Assembly (NCBI GenBank): GCA_963727245.1
Contig: CAVSFO010000011.1
Coordinates: 186,001-250,000 of the forward strand
DNA from: JBKQVT01 sp963727245
GTDB lineage: Bacteria; Planctomycetota; Planctomycetia; Pirellulales; Thermoguttaceae
Reading direction: 5' to 3'
DNA length: 64,000 nucleotides
In this document: piece by piece, positions 9,130 to 16,787 of the stretch
Position numbering within the stretch: the first letter of the stretch is position 1
How the letters are laid out: each line of letters starts with the position of its first letter
Translations under genes and position numbers: made by a program
Notes under the pieces: model-generated
Told to the model about the DNA's origin: nothing
What the model saw: only the letters and a program-made list of their open reading frames with translations
The model's database searches: none

Positions 9130-9828
9130 GTGAATCCCACGGACGACAGCCTGGAGGCCGCCCTGCTGCGGCATCAAATCGCCCTGCCGGAGCCGCAAGT
9201 CGCCCTGCTGGACCGCTACTGCGGCCTGCTCTGGGAGTGGAACGGCAAGCTGAACCTCACCCGGCACACCGACTACGAAAAGTTCGTCGCCCGCAACGTG
9301 GTCGATAGCCTGGTCTTCTCCCGCTTCCTGGTCCCAGGCGAAAGAATCCTCGACGTGGGCACCGGCGGGGGGGTGCCGGGCGTGGTCCTGGCCATCGTCC
9401 GCGGCGACCTCGACGTGACCCTCTGCGAGTCGGTGGGCAAGAAGGCCCGGGCGGTGGCCGACATCGTCGCCCGGCTGGCTCTGGCGGCGCCCGTGCGTCA
9501 CGCCCGGGCGGAGGACGTTTTGGCCCACGAACATTTTCAGACGCTGGTCATCCGGGCCGTGGCCCGCTTGAAGAAACTCCTGGAGTGGTTCAAGCCCTGT
9601 TGGGGCGCCTTCGATCGGCTGTTGATTTTGAAAGGGCCTTCATGGGTCGAGGAGCGGGGCGAGGCCCGGCATTATGGGCTGATGCACGAACTGGCGCTGC
9701 GCAAGCTGGCCAGCTATCCGCTGCCGGGGACCGATTCCGAGAGCGTGCTTTTGCAGATTCGGCCGAAGGAGGGACCGGGAAGCAGGGGCCAGGGGCCGGG
9801 GGCCAGGGGCCGGGGGAAGGAAAACTGA
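9130..9828 (+). CDS. rsmG: 16S rRNA (guanine527-N7)-methyltransferase RsmG
   Basis: RsmG (GidB) uses SAM to methylate N7 of G527 in 16S rRNA. The start is GTG at 9130. The family motifs are present: LWEWNGKLNLT near residues 34-44, NVVDSLVF at 56-63, the SAM loop LDVGTGGGVPGV at residues 74-85, and a second nucleotide-binding part around RAEDVL. About 232 residues is slightly longer than usual. The last ~20 residues (GPGSRGQGPGARGRG) are translated from a GGGGCCA-type repeat, so the original stop may have been lost or moved by repeat insertion. It stands alone, with no parA/parB or mnmG beside it. Confidence 0.93.
   Translation: MNPTDDSLEAALLRHQIALPEPQVALLDRYCGLLWEWNGKLNLTRHTDYEKFVARNVVDSLVFSRFLVPGERILDVGTGGGVPGVVLAIVRGDLDVTLCESVGKKARAVADIVARLALAAPVRHARAEDVLAHEHFQTLVIRAVARLKKLLEWFKPCWGAFDRLLILKGPSWVEERGEARHYGLMHELALRKLASYPLPGTDSESVLLQIRPKEGPGSRGQGPGARGRGKEN
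9775..9825. repeat. GGGGCCA heptamer tract
   Basis: Tandem GGGGCCA/GGGGCCG units overlap the 3' end of rsmG. Similar tracts occur at 21763-21806, 26508-26548 and 54008-54048, at gene ends or in gaps. Confidence 0.6.
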
Positions 9829-10057
9829 AGACGGAAACGGCCGGGGATCGTCGACGTTGCCAAGCAAACGGCGGAGCGCTTCGCCCCGCGGATGAGCCGG
9901 CTTTGTGAGCAAGATGCGGATGCCGTCCGCGTCGGCAAGTAGGTTCGACGTTGGTGGTCTTGGGTGCAGAGCGGGCTGGGGGACGAGTTCGTGCCCCAAC
10001 AGAAAAGCCACCCGAGGTGGATGGCTGGTTGCGTTCGAGCAACGAGGGCAAGCTACG

Positions 10058-10714
10058 CTATGCCGTCCGCCTTCGCCTTCGCCAGACGCAGACGAGCAGC
10101 CCGGCGGCCCCGGCTCCAAGCAGGGCGAAGGTCGAGGGCTCCGGGCATATCGTGTCCACAACCACCTCGGCCACGTCGATTGGGCCGCGGATCGTCACCA
10201 CCTCCCACGATGGGTTGAACGGGATTGTGGCCTCGTAAGTGCTCTGCATCCAATCCCCGACTCCCAACGATTCCGACTCAACGAGCGACATACGGTGGTG
10301 GTAGCAGTAGGTGTCGGTGGTCGATAAACAGAGACAAGGCGCCTGCTCGCCGCCGTCCAGTTCCCAGGTAAGCTGCACCCACACGGTCTTCGGTTCGAGC
10401 TCAAACGGTGTGTTGGGGATAAATAGGGAAATATCTGAGTCGCGAGCATCACCTAGGGTCCAGTACCCAAGTAGCTGGTCGTAATTGTACGCCCAGGTGC
10501 CGCTGCTCACCGTTGCCATCGGCGTCCCGTTGGGGTTGAAACCCGGGTCCGGCGTCAACGGGTTGGCACTGGTCGAGAATGTCCAATCCTCGTAAGTTGT
10601 GTTGGCCTGAAACCTGGCCCACGGAGGCAGATTAATGTCTTCTGCGCGGAGACCTTGACCGGCCAGCAGCGTGGCAATGAACAGCGCCATGCCGATTGAT
10701 TGCGCCTTTTTCAT
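10058..10714 (-). CDS. PEP-CTERM exported protein, 218 aa
   Basis: The start ATG at 10714 has GGGAG five bases upstream. A signal peptide (IGMALFIATLLAGQGLRAE) precedes a ~160-residue domain rich in aromatic residues and Cys (a CLCLSTTDTYCYHH stretch). The C-terminus is a textbook PEP-CTERM signal: PEPSTFALLGAGAAGLLVCV followed by RRRRR. The substrate or partner of the domain is unknown. Its leader shares a ~78-bp element with the HAF protein gene at the same distance (143 bases) from the start codon, so the two are probably controlled alike. Confidence 0.85.
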   Translation of the reverse strand: MKKAQSIGMALFIATLLAGQGLRAEDINLPPWARFQANTTYEDWTFSTSANPLTPDPGFNPNGTPMATVSSGTWAYNYDQLLGYWTLGDARDSDISLFIPNTPFELEPKTVWVQLTWELDGGEQAPCLCLSTTDTYCYHHRMSLVESESLGVGDWMQSTYEATIPFNPSWEVVTIRGPIDVAEVVVDTICPEPSTFALLGAGAAGLLVCVWRRRRRTA

Positions 10715-10857
10715 GTGAACTCCCTTGTGCGATCAATGCTCAGTAGTCCAAACCGAAATCGTCCGCGAGGACAAAGAGGCGGGGAGTCTTTGTCTCTTAC
10801 GAGACGCCGACCAAGGCCGATTGAAGACTCCCGGCCCGTTTTTCCTCTTGGAGAACA

Positions 10858-10948
10858 CCCAGCCCGAGAACGGCCCACGGCTTGAACCGCAAGCAACACG
10901 GTTGGGTAAATTAACGCTGCCTCAATTTGTCGAGGGTGAGACGGGCGG
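10858..10948 (-). promoter_or_regulatory. Conserved leader element upstream of PEP-CTERM gene, copy 2
   Basis: Partner of the element at 4304-4393. It has the decamer GAGGCAGCGT on the sense strand (10914-10923) and an invariant CGGTTCAAGCCGTGGGCCGTTC block. Between it and the ATG lies a further inverted repeat (GGAGTCTT...AAGACTCC, 10783-10835). Confidence 0.6.
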
Positions 10949-11561
10949 ACCGTAAACAAACCCCCCTGTTATGATCCGCATAACTGTTAATTTAACTACT
11001 CCTGCTAAAATTGCAAGCCTTTGGCGACCCTACTCCGAATTATTTTTCACATTTTTCCAGTACCTTAACTCCATAGTAGGGATAAAGTGGCCATCGCCGC
11101 CGTCAACGGGGGCATAAGCCCTCCCAGCGGCTCACCGGCATCGACATCCGACCGGCCAGACGCGGCCAGCGACGGCCAAGGGTGTAGCGTGGAGATACCA
11201 CGCAGAAACGCGGGCGCCACGGGCTCCGGCAGCGCCTTGGGCGACCAGTGCCAAGGAGGCATCGGCAAAGCCAGTGGCACAGTTGCGTGAGAGATTTCCC
11301 GCGGTGACGGCGCCAGGATGCGAGTCCTCTTGCCCCAATGTCAGGAGACCATCGGCTAATCCAGTAGTGGCCCCCAGCATTTAGAGAGCTTATCCCAACC
11401 AAGGTTTCACATCGAGTGAGGGGAATTATGCCGGCGCGGGCTCGACATCGGAATTGCCAGGATGACGGCCGACACCGCGATGATGGGGACCGCCATCCCG
11501 GCGGCGCGGCCGCGGCCCGGAAACGGGACGGGAATCCTCGCTGCTTGACGGAACGCGTGTT
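10949..11561. other. Intergenic; AT-rich promoter-like stretch, no gene seen
   Basis: 10970-11080 is clearly AT-richer than its surroundings and lies upstream of the PEP-CTERM leader, as expected of a promoter. 11080-11400 has open frames on both strands, but none resembles a protein family or has a ribosome site. A decayed gene is possible. Confidence 0.35.
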
Positions 11562-11774
11562 TTAAGGCTCTCGACCCCTTTTGCACGTCTTGATTCGGGC
11601 CCGAATGGCGTCGGCCAGGGCCCTGTCCTTCCGGGCGGAGGCCAGGCCGAGGGCGGTCCGGTAATGGGCGATCGCCTCGTCGACCTCTGCGCGGCCGGCC
11701 AAGGCCAAGCCGAGGTTGTAGTGGGCCTCCAGGTAGTCGGGCTTGATTTCCAGTTCTGGCCCTTTTTCCGTTCC
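11562..11774 (-). pseudogene. C-terminal fragment of a TPR protein
   Basis: The minus-strand frame from the stop at 11774 to TAA at 11562 encodes EIKPDYLEAHYNLGLALAGR followed by AEVDEAIAHYRTALGLA. This is one complete tetratricopeptide repeat plus a basic tail. There is no start codon in the frame and no upstream TPR, so it is the surviving 3' end of a larger gene. It lies 13 bp downstream of the LRR gene, which suggests that a deletion or rearrangement joined them. Confidence 0.6.
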
Positions 11775-11787
11775 TCAGTGTGTCGGC

Positions 11788-13062
11788 CTAGTAATTATTC
11801 ACATCGCAGTTCGGTAAAGCCTTCCGAAGCGTTCTTATTCCATCGTCGGTGATCTTGGTCCCCTTCAGGGATAGATCTCGGAGCCCGGTCAATCCCCTGA
11901 GGTTTTCCAACCCGGCATCGGTAATGCCTGCACATTCGGCCACTGACAGTTCTTCGAGATTCGTCAACCCTTTGAGGGAAGCCAGTCCAGCGTCGGTGAT
12001 CTTGGTTTCCCGCAGCGCCAGCGACCGGAGCTTGGACAACCCTTTGCGGTGTTGGAGCACCGCGTCGGTCACCCGGGGTCCGCGTAGCTCTAACGCTTCG
12101 GTTAAGTCCACCAGCCATTGATCGGTGACCACAGGTTCCGACGATGGGTCGCTCAACCAAGGTGGTTTCGCGTCCGACACGGGTAATCCCGCCGCGCTCT
12201 GCTCCTGAACCAACTTGGCCTGTAGTCCCAACCACACCACCTTCGCCTGGAGAACGTCAGCAACGCCGACCAACCCTGCTTTGAACAAAACGCCCACACT
12301 CTTGCAATACGTGGTGGCGGAGTCCAGGCCGGCCCCAAGCAAAGCCACGCGTTCCTTTGGGTCATCCGCACAATCCAACTTCGCAGTAACCAACTCATGG
12401 TGCGCGCGGCACACGTCATCCACATGAGCCGCGCCGCTTTCGTATAGGGACGACACCACGCGCAGGGCCTCGGCCAATACTTCCACGCGATCCTTTTGCA
12501 ATTGCTTGACATGAGCGTCCGGAGATGCCGCGACCTGGGGCGTCGATGGGGAGCCGCTCGCCCAAGGCGCCTTCGTTTCTGACAGCGGCAGCTTTTCTGT
12601 TACCTGTTCTTGAAGCAATCTGATTTGTATCGCCAAGAACCAAGCCTTGGCTTCCAAAGCATCGAGCGAACTAACCGTCTGTCGGCTGGATCTGCGTTTG
12701 ACAGCCTTGTAATAGTCGGCAGAGGCTTTCAGGCTCTGCGCAAGGAGAGCCACGCGCTCCTCGGGCTCCGTCAAATCCAAACCGGCTCTCGCCAACTCAC
12801 GTTGCGCGTGAATCACCGTTGTGCCGTCGGCGCCGCCATGATCGTACTGGGCCATGGTAACGTGAACCGCGTCACTCAATTCCGCGATGCGCGCTTTCTG
12901 CGCCTTCGCGATCCTATCGCTTGCAGGGCCACGCGTCTCCTGGGCGACCAGGTCGGTATCAGGAAGCATATTCTGCCCCGAGACCGCACCAGACCACTGG
13001 GCGAGCGACGTTGCAGACGCAAGAGACAACACCCACGCAACAACAACTCGAAACGGCGTCAT
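11788..13062 (-). CDS. Secreted protein with helical repeat domain and C-terminal leucine-rich repeats
   Basis: The start ATG at 13062 has GGGAG seven bases before it. A signal peptide (VVAWVLSLASATSLAQ) is followed by two copies of a ~110-residue helical domain marked by ERVALL and a following LQxxLxQEQ. It resembles the helical hairpins of TolC-type outer-membrane factors. The last ~110 residues are leucine-rich repeats of the F-box/RNI-like kind common in planctomycetes: KITDAGLASLKGLTNLEEL, then ITDAGLENLRGLTGLRDLSL. LRRs usually bind protein. The gene lies 55 bp after a TPR gene that carries a third copy of the same helical domain, so the two are probably co-transcribed and related by duplication. 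Confidence 0.72.
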   Translation of the reverse strand: MTPFRVVVAWVLSLASATSLAQWSGAVSGQNMLPDTDLVAQETRGPASDRIAKAQKARIAELSDAVHVTMAQYDHGGADGTTVIHAQRELARAGLDLTEPEERVALLAQSLKASADYYKAVKRRSSRQTVSSLDALEAKAWFLAIQIRLLQEQVTEKLPLSETKAPWASGSPSTPQVAASPDAHVKQLQKDRVEVLAEALRVVSSLYESGAAHVDDVCRAHHELVTAKLDCADDPKERVALLGAGLDSATTYCKSVGVLFKAGLVGVADVLQAKVVWLGLQAKLVQEQSAAGLPVSDAKPPWLSDPSSEPVVTDQWLVDLTEALELRGPRVTDAVLQHRKGLSKLRSLALRETKITDAGLASLKGLTNLEELSVAECAGITDAGLENLRGLTGLRDLSLKGTKITDDGIRTLRKALPNCDVNNY

Positions 13063-13117
13063 CGAGGTTCTCCCTTCTGGGGCTGTGGCTCCGATCCTGG
13101 AGGCGACCCATGTGGGT

Positions 13118-13940
13118 TCATGGATTTCCGGGCATCCCCGCCGCAATCTCCTCCTGCCATAACTTCGTTTGTATATCAAGGACCACGGCCCTCTGCTGCC
13201 TGCAATCGGCTTCGCTCATTTGTTGCACGCGGTAGCGTGCTTCGGCGATTCCACAAATATCCCGCGAACGGTTCAAATCACTCGTCAGCAAGGCCACTCG
13301 TTCAGCGGGTTTTTCAGCGAGCTCGAGCTGAGCCTTGACCAATTCATTTTGTACCATGGCTAGTCGGACAAAGGGAAGCAGACCAGCTCGCCAGTGAGTA
13401 GTATAGATGTCCGCAAGTTTGGACAGTGCCTCCACGCGATCCTGTTGCAGATTCTTCGAGTTGCGCACCAGGTCCTTCGCGGTAGGGCTTTCCTTGCTTG
13501 TAGAGTTCCAGGCGGGAGCGCGAGATCTCCTTGCTCTTCTCATCAGGAGCCATGGCGATGGCCTTCGCCTCCCATGCCCTGGCCTTGTCGAAGTCGCCAC
13601 ACTCCGCATACACCGCAGCCAGCGTGTCCGTCCTGCCCCAGTCCTCCCCTCCGCTCAATTGATAAGCCTTGTTTGCGTTTTCAAATGCATTCCGTCCGTC
13701 ACGGTATTTCTCGTCGGGGCAGGTTGCTTCCAGGCGCGCGATATCATACGTGGCGGCGGCGTTGTTGGGATCCAGTCGCAGGGCCTGGTTGTACTCGGCC
13801 AGCGCCTTGCCGTACTCGCCCCTCTCGCGCCAGGCGTCGCCGCTTTTGAGGTAATCCGCCGCGTCGTACGCATTAAGAGTGGCCGGGACGGCGAGGCAAC
13901 CGAGAAAGACCACGGCGAGGCTCACAAACAGGCGTTGCAT
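13118..13940 (-). CDS. Secreted TPR protein joined to a helical repeat domain (frameshift near 13485)
   Basis: The start ATG at 13940 has AAAGGAG seven bases upstream. A signal peptide (LFVSLAVVFLGCLAVPATLN) precedes TPR repeats (DAWRERGEYGKALAEYNQAL; TLAAVYAECGDFDKARAWEA). The TPR part ends with RSRLELYKQGKPYRE, which is how many planctomycete TPR proteins end. In the next frame the sequence continues KDLVRNSKNLQQDRVEALSK and ends QTKLWQEEIAAGMPGNP. That segment is the same helical domain found twice in the neighbouring LRR protein. Either one indel breaks a true fusion gene, or two genes have been run together. No start codon with a ribosome site separates the parts, so I show one gene. Confidence 0.6.
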
Positions 13941-14040
13941 GATTCGGCTCCTTTCACGTGGCGGCAGAAACCAGCGCCAACGCCTACTATTTTGCATCAC
14001 CGCCGAGGGGCCTGTCAACTACCAGCCGGAAAAGAGGCGG

Positions 14041-14110
14041 AAAAGGGGTCAGAACTATTTATCACCCTCGCGCCCGCTCGCGGAGTCGATAAATAGTTCT
14101 GACCCCTTTT
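14041..14110. repeat. Perfect 23-bp inverted repeat (AAAAGGGGTCAGAAC family)
   Basis: Arms 14041-14063 and 14088-14110 are exact reverse complements around a 24-base loop. A third, partial half-copy (TAAATAGTTCTG) lies at 14157-14168. It could act as a bidirectional terminator between flanking minus-strand genes, but the motif is best known as a dispersed repeat. Confidence 0.75.
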
Positions 14111-14181
14111 CCTGACTCGCCCTCGCTGGCGGCCACGGCAATCGCTCGGCGCCGGTAAATAGTTCTGCCCGCTTCAGGTAG

Positions 14182-14339
14182 TCATGGCACATTGTCTGAG
14201 GCGCTCGGCCTCGTGGCAATGGGTGGCGAGTTCTCGTCCCGATACCAAGGGTCGTGCTTCCTGAGGAAGTCGGCCAGTGGCACGTTCTCGTATTCGTACC
14301 CTGCATTTGGGTTCGTGTTGTTCCTGGCACCGCTCTTAA
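14182..14339 (-). pseudogene. 3' end of the membrane-protein gene split by the IS701 element
   Basis: Reading from the TTAA duplication leftward gives IKSGARNNTNPNAGYEYENV and PLADFLRKHDPWYRDENSPP, then a stop TGA at 14182. It has no start of its own. Joined to the part at 15874-16421 with one TTAA removed, the frame is continuous (GTC GTA ATT AAG AGC GGT), which shows that the two were one gene of roughly 235 codons. Confidence 0.8.
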
Positions 14340-15873
14340 TACTACAGCGCTAACTTGAGTTCCATTTACAAACGGGAGTGTTTGTCAACTTGACGCCGAT
14401 TCTCCGCAAAACTTGGCGAGTGTGCTTGATGTGGCAACGGCGAGCGCAGGCGTTGCGGCGCTGCGCCCGCTGGATCAACTGGGCGGTGCGCTTAAGAGCC
14501 GCGCTGACATGCGACGTTCGGCCCACCACGAGCGAACCAGCGCCGAGACGGCGGTGTGGACTTGGCAAACAGTCAATTCGGATTTTTTCCCCCCGCAAGC
14601 GCCGGTTGGTCCGTGCCAGAAACAAATAGCTGATTGCACTGAGGATCAAATGGCGTTTGAGTCCCGGATAGCATCGCCCCTCGTAATGGTCCAGGCCGAC
14701 CTCGCTTTTGTCGTCCTCGAAGCACCGCTCCACGCGCCATCGCGAGAAGGCCGCCAAAAGGATCGTTCCCACCGATGCCTCCGGCGGCGCATTGCTCACG
14801 AAGAACTTCATCTCCGCGGGATCGAGCACGTTGCGTGCGATCACCAAATGCCAACACGGGCCTGGCAGGCCATCCGGCCCTTGCAGGTAAAACCGCGCGT
14901 GCTTCACTTCCCAAATCATCGGACCTTTTTCGCCGTCCTTGACGCGCCAACGTTGCCAGCCCTGTCTCTCCATCGCCGGATGCCACTGGAGAAGTTGTTC
15001 GACGCTCTGCGGCGGACGACTGCCCGCCACGATCCGCGGCGTCTTGCGGCCGCGCCCTCGACCACGGCGAAAGGGTCGCCGGGTGACCCGCGGCGGATCA
15101 ATCCAGCCCATCAAGATCCGCGGCACTTTGCCCACAAAGGGCTGCTGGCGATGGTCCAACGCCCGCAAAAACGCCGGTTTTCCCCCATACCACTCGTCGA
15201 ACGTCAACCAGGCGAAATGGATGCCCTGGGCCGCGGCGCGATCGTACAACTCCAAGGCGATCTCCGTTTTCGGGCGGTAGCCCATTCCTTCGGGAATTTT
15301 CGCCTCGCGGCAGCGGGCGGGATCGCAGGCCCAGCTCTCCGGCAAGAACAACTCGCCGTCGAGCAGACAGTGAAAATCGTCCGCGGCATAGGCCAAATGC
15401 ACGGTAACGATGCCGTTTTGCTGCTTGCCCACCGTGCCCAAGTATTGCCGTTGCACGCCGGGAGTCTTCTTCCCCTGTTTGACGAAACTGGTTTCGTCGA
15501 TGATGCCCACGGAATGGGGATGGGTGTGTTCCTCGGCAACGATCTGCTGCAAGCGGTCGCGCGCGCAAGTCTTCTCGCCAGCGATGCTGGCTGAGAAACT
15601 CTTGCAGCGTTCGCACGGGCACGTCGGCCGCCAGGGCGATGGGCTCGACGCTCTTGCGGGGCAGGTCAGAGAGTTGGCCGTTCACATAGACCGACAGATG
15701 CGCCCGCGTGTCTTTGCGTGCAAAGCAGTCGTCGAAGCGTTTCAGAAAACGGGCGAGCATCGGTCGCAGTCCGCGAATCTGGTGGGCATCCATGCCTGGG
15801 CCTCCTTGACTGGGCAGGACGACAGTTTCGCCAATTTACCCAAACAAGGCAATATCAACTTAGCGCTGTAGTA
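14340..15873 (-). mobile_element. IS701-family insertion sequence, 1534 bp, with TTAA target duplication
   Basis: The ends carry inverted repeats TACTACAGCGCTAACTTGA (left) and TACTACAGCGCTAAGTTGA (right, reversed), one mismatch in 19. They are flanked by TTAA at 14336-14339 and 15874-15877. A 4-bp duplication of YTAR type is what this family is known to make. One transposase gene fills the element, and its TAG stop overlaps the left repeat. Perfect duplications and an in-frame restorable target argue for a recent insertion. Confidence 0.92.
14350..15793 (-). CDS. IS701-family DDE transposase (frameshift near 15570)
   Basis: The N-terminal frame starts at 15793 (MDAHQIRGLRPMLARFLKRF), continues RAHLSVYVNGQLSDLPRKSV and leaves frame in a GCGCGCGCG run near 15570. 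The second frame carries the RNase-H-like DDE core. Its acidic residues lie in SVGIIDETSFVKQGKKTPG (D), WLTFDEWYGGKPAFL (D) and RWRVERCFEDDKSEVGLDHY (E). The GKQQNGIVTVHLAYA segment is typical of the family (IS4-like superfamily, DDE_5). Programmed frameshifting is not known for IS701, so the dinucleotide-run change is an error or decay. If it is an assembly error, the element is intact and probably active. Confidence 0.88.
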
Positions 15874-16421
15874 TTAATTACGACGTAGTGCAACTCCTGG
15901 TAGCACCCGTGGCTGCAGAAAACGTAATAGTGGCCCTTGTCACCAAGATCGATCAGCAAGATGCTGTCGTAGAAGCTTTCCGGGTGGTTCCTTGAAGGGC
16001 TCCCATCGGTCGTTGACATTGCCAGCAGTCGAAGTAGGGCGGACCACTCGGCTGGTCGCAGTCGGTGTCGGGCCTTCGCCGCGTAGCTTTCCTCGCGCCC
16101 TGGCCACCCCGCGCCAGGATCGAACTTCAGAATAGCGGCGGACGTGACATCACGGCTCGTAACTCGGCCGGCCCGTAAGTCGTCAATCAGCGATGGCCGC
16201 GTATCAGTGACGGCCATGATGACGGAAACGGTAATCCCCGCAACTGCGACGGCCATCACCACCGCGACGAGGACGCCCTCTGCCACGGCAATCCAGAGAA
16301 ACAACCGGGGCACCACGCGGATCAGGCTACCCATCGGCTTCTTGGACCAACGCCCGGGCCCGCTCGACTGGTCCGCCGGCGATGCCTGGCTGCCTGCGAC
16401 GCTGTCTACTGTTTCTCCCAT
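15874..16421 (-). pseudogene. 5' part of a single-pass membrane protein gene split by the IS701 element
   Basis: The frame opens with ATG at 16421 and runs into the element, where it stops after reading NTTALS from the terminal repeat. It encodes ~182 native residues: a short basic N-terminus, one long hydrophobic stretch (LFLWIAVAEGVLVAVVMAVA and on), then a soluble domain containing FYDSILLIDLGDKGHYYVFC and SHGCYQELHYVVI. The family is not recognised. The missing ~51 residues are encoded at 14182-14335. A truncated, IS-tailed product could still be made. Confidence 0.7.
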
Positions 16422-16690
16422 ACCGCCTATACCCCAATCTTCCTAATAAAAAGGGGAGAGCTGTTTCGGCTGGCCGGGTAACGAAAGACCGCTGTGATTC
16501 CTTCGGCTACGGAACAGTGTGCTGTTGAAACGTCGCCCACTTGGATTCTATTCCAGCATTGGGGGGGAACGCAAGGGATTCTAGGGCCCTCCTGTTGGCC
16601 GGGGAAGCGCGCCCCATAGCCGCCCACGGCCAGTCGGCGGCGCAAGGAGGCTGTCCCCTGTGAACGGTTACCAGGCCCCCAGCCCCTCCG
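16422..16690. other. Intergenic, no gene seen
   Basis: Spacer between the divergent split gene and recQ. It contains a GAGGCTGTCCCCTGTGAACGG-type dispersed repeat near 16648 and no convincing reading frame. Confidence 0.35.
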
Positions 16691-16719
16691 GTTCGCGCCT
16701 GTGAGGCACAAGCCTATAA
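16691..16719 (+). promoter_or_regulatory. Possible promoter of recQ
   Basis: A perfect -10 hexamer TATAAT at 16714-16719 lies 68 bases before the recQ ATG. A weak -35 (GTTCGC) sits 17 bases upstream of it. Confidence 0.4.
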
Positions 16720-16787
16720 TGTGGGCGCGCCCACGGCCGGAGGGCCACCCCCTGGTCCGACGCCGCCCCGTGGTCCAAATCCGTCCT

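Noticed and set aside
11065..11402. Overlapping open frames on both strands
   Set aside because: No family likeness, no ribosome site, and the frames contradict each other; kept only as possible decayed sequence.
14055..14330. 91-codon minus-strand frame left of the IS
   Set aside because: It runs in a different frame from the restorable target gene and through the hairpin repeat.
15560..15580. Programmed frameshift in the IS701 transposase
   Set aside because: Not known for this family, no slippery A/T heptamer; the site is a GC dinucleotide run where assembly errors are likely.
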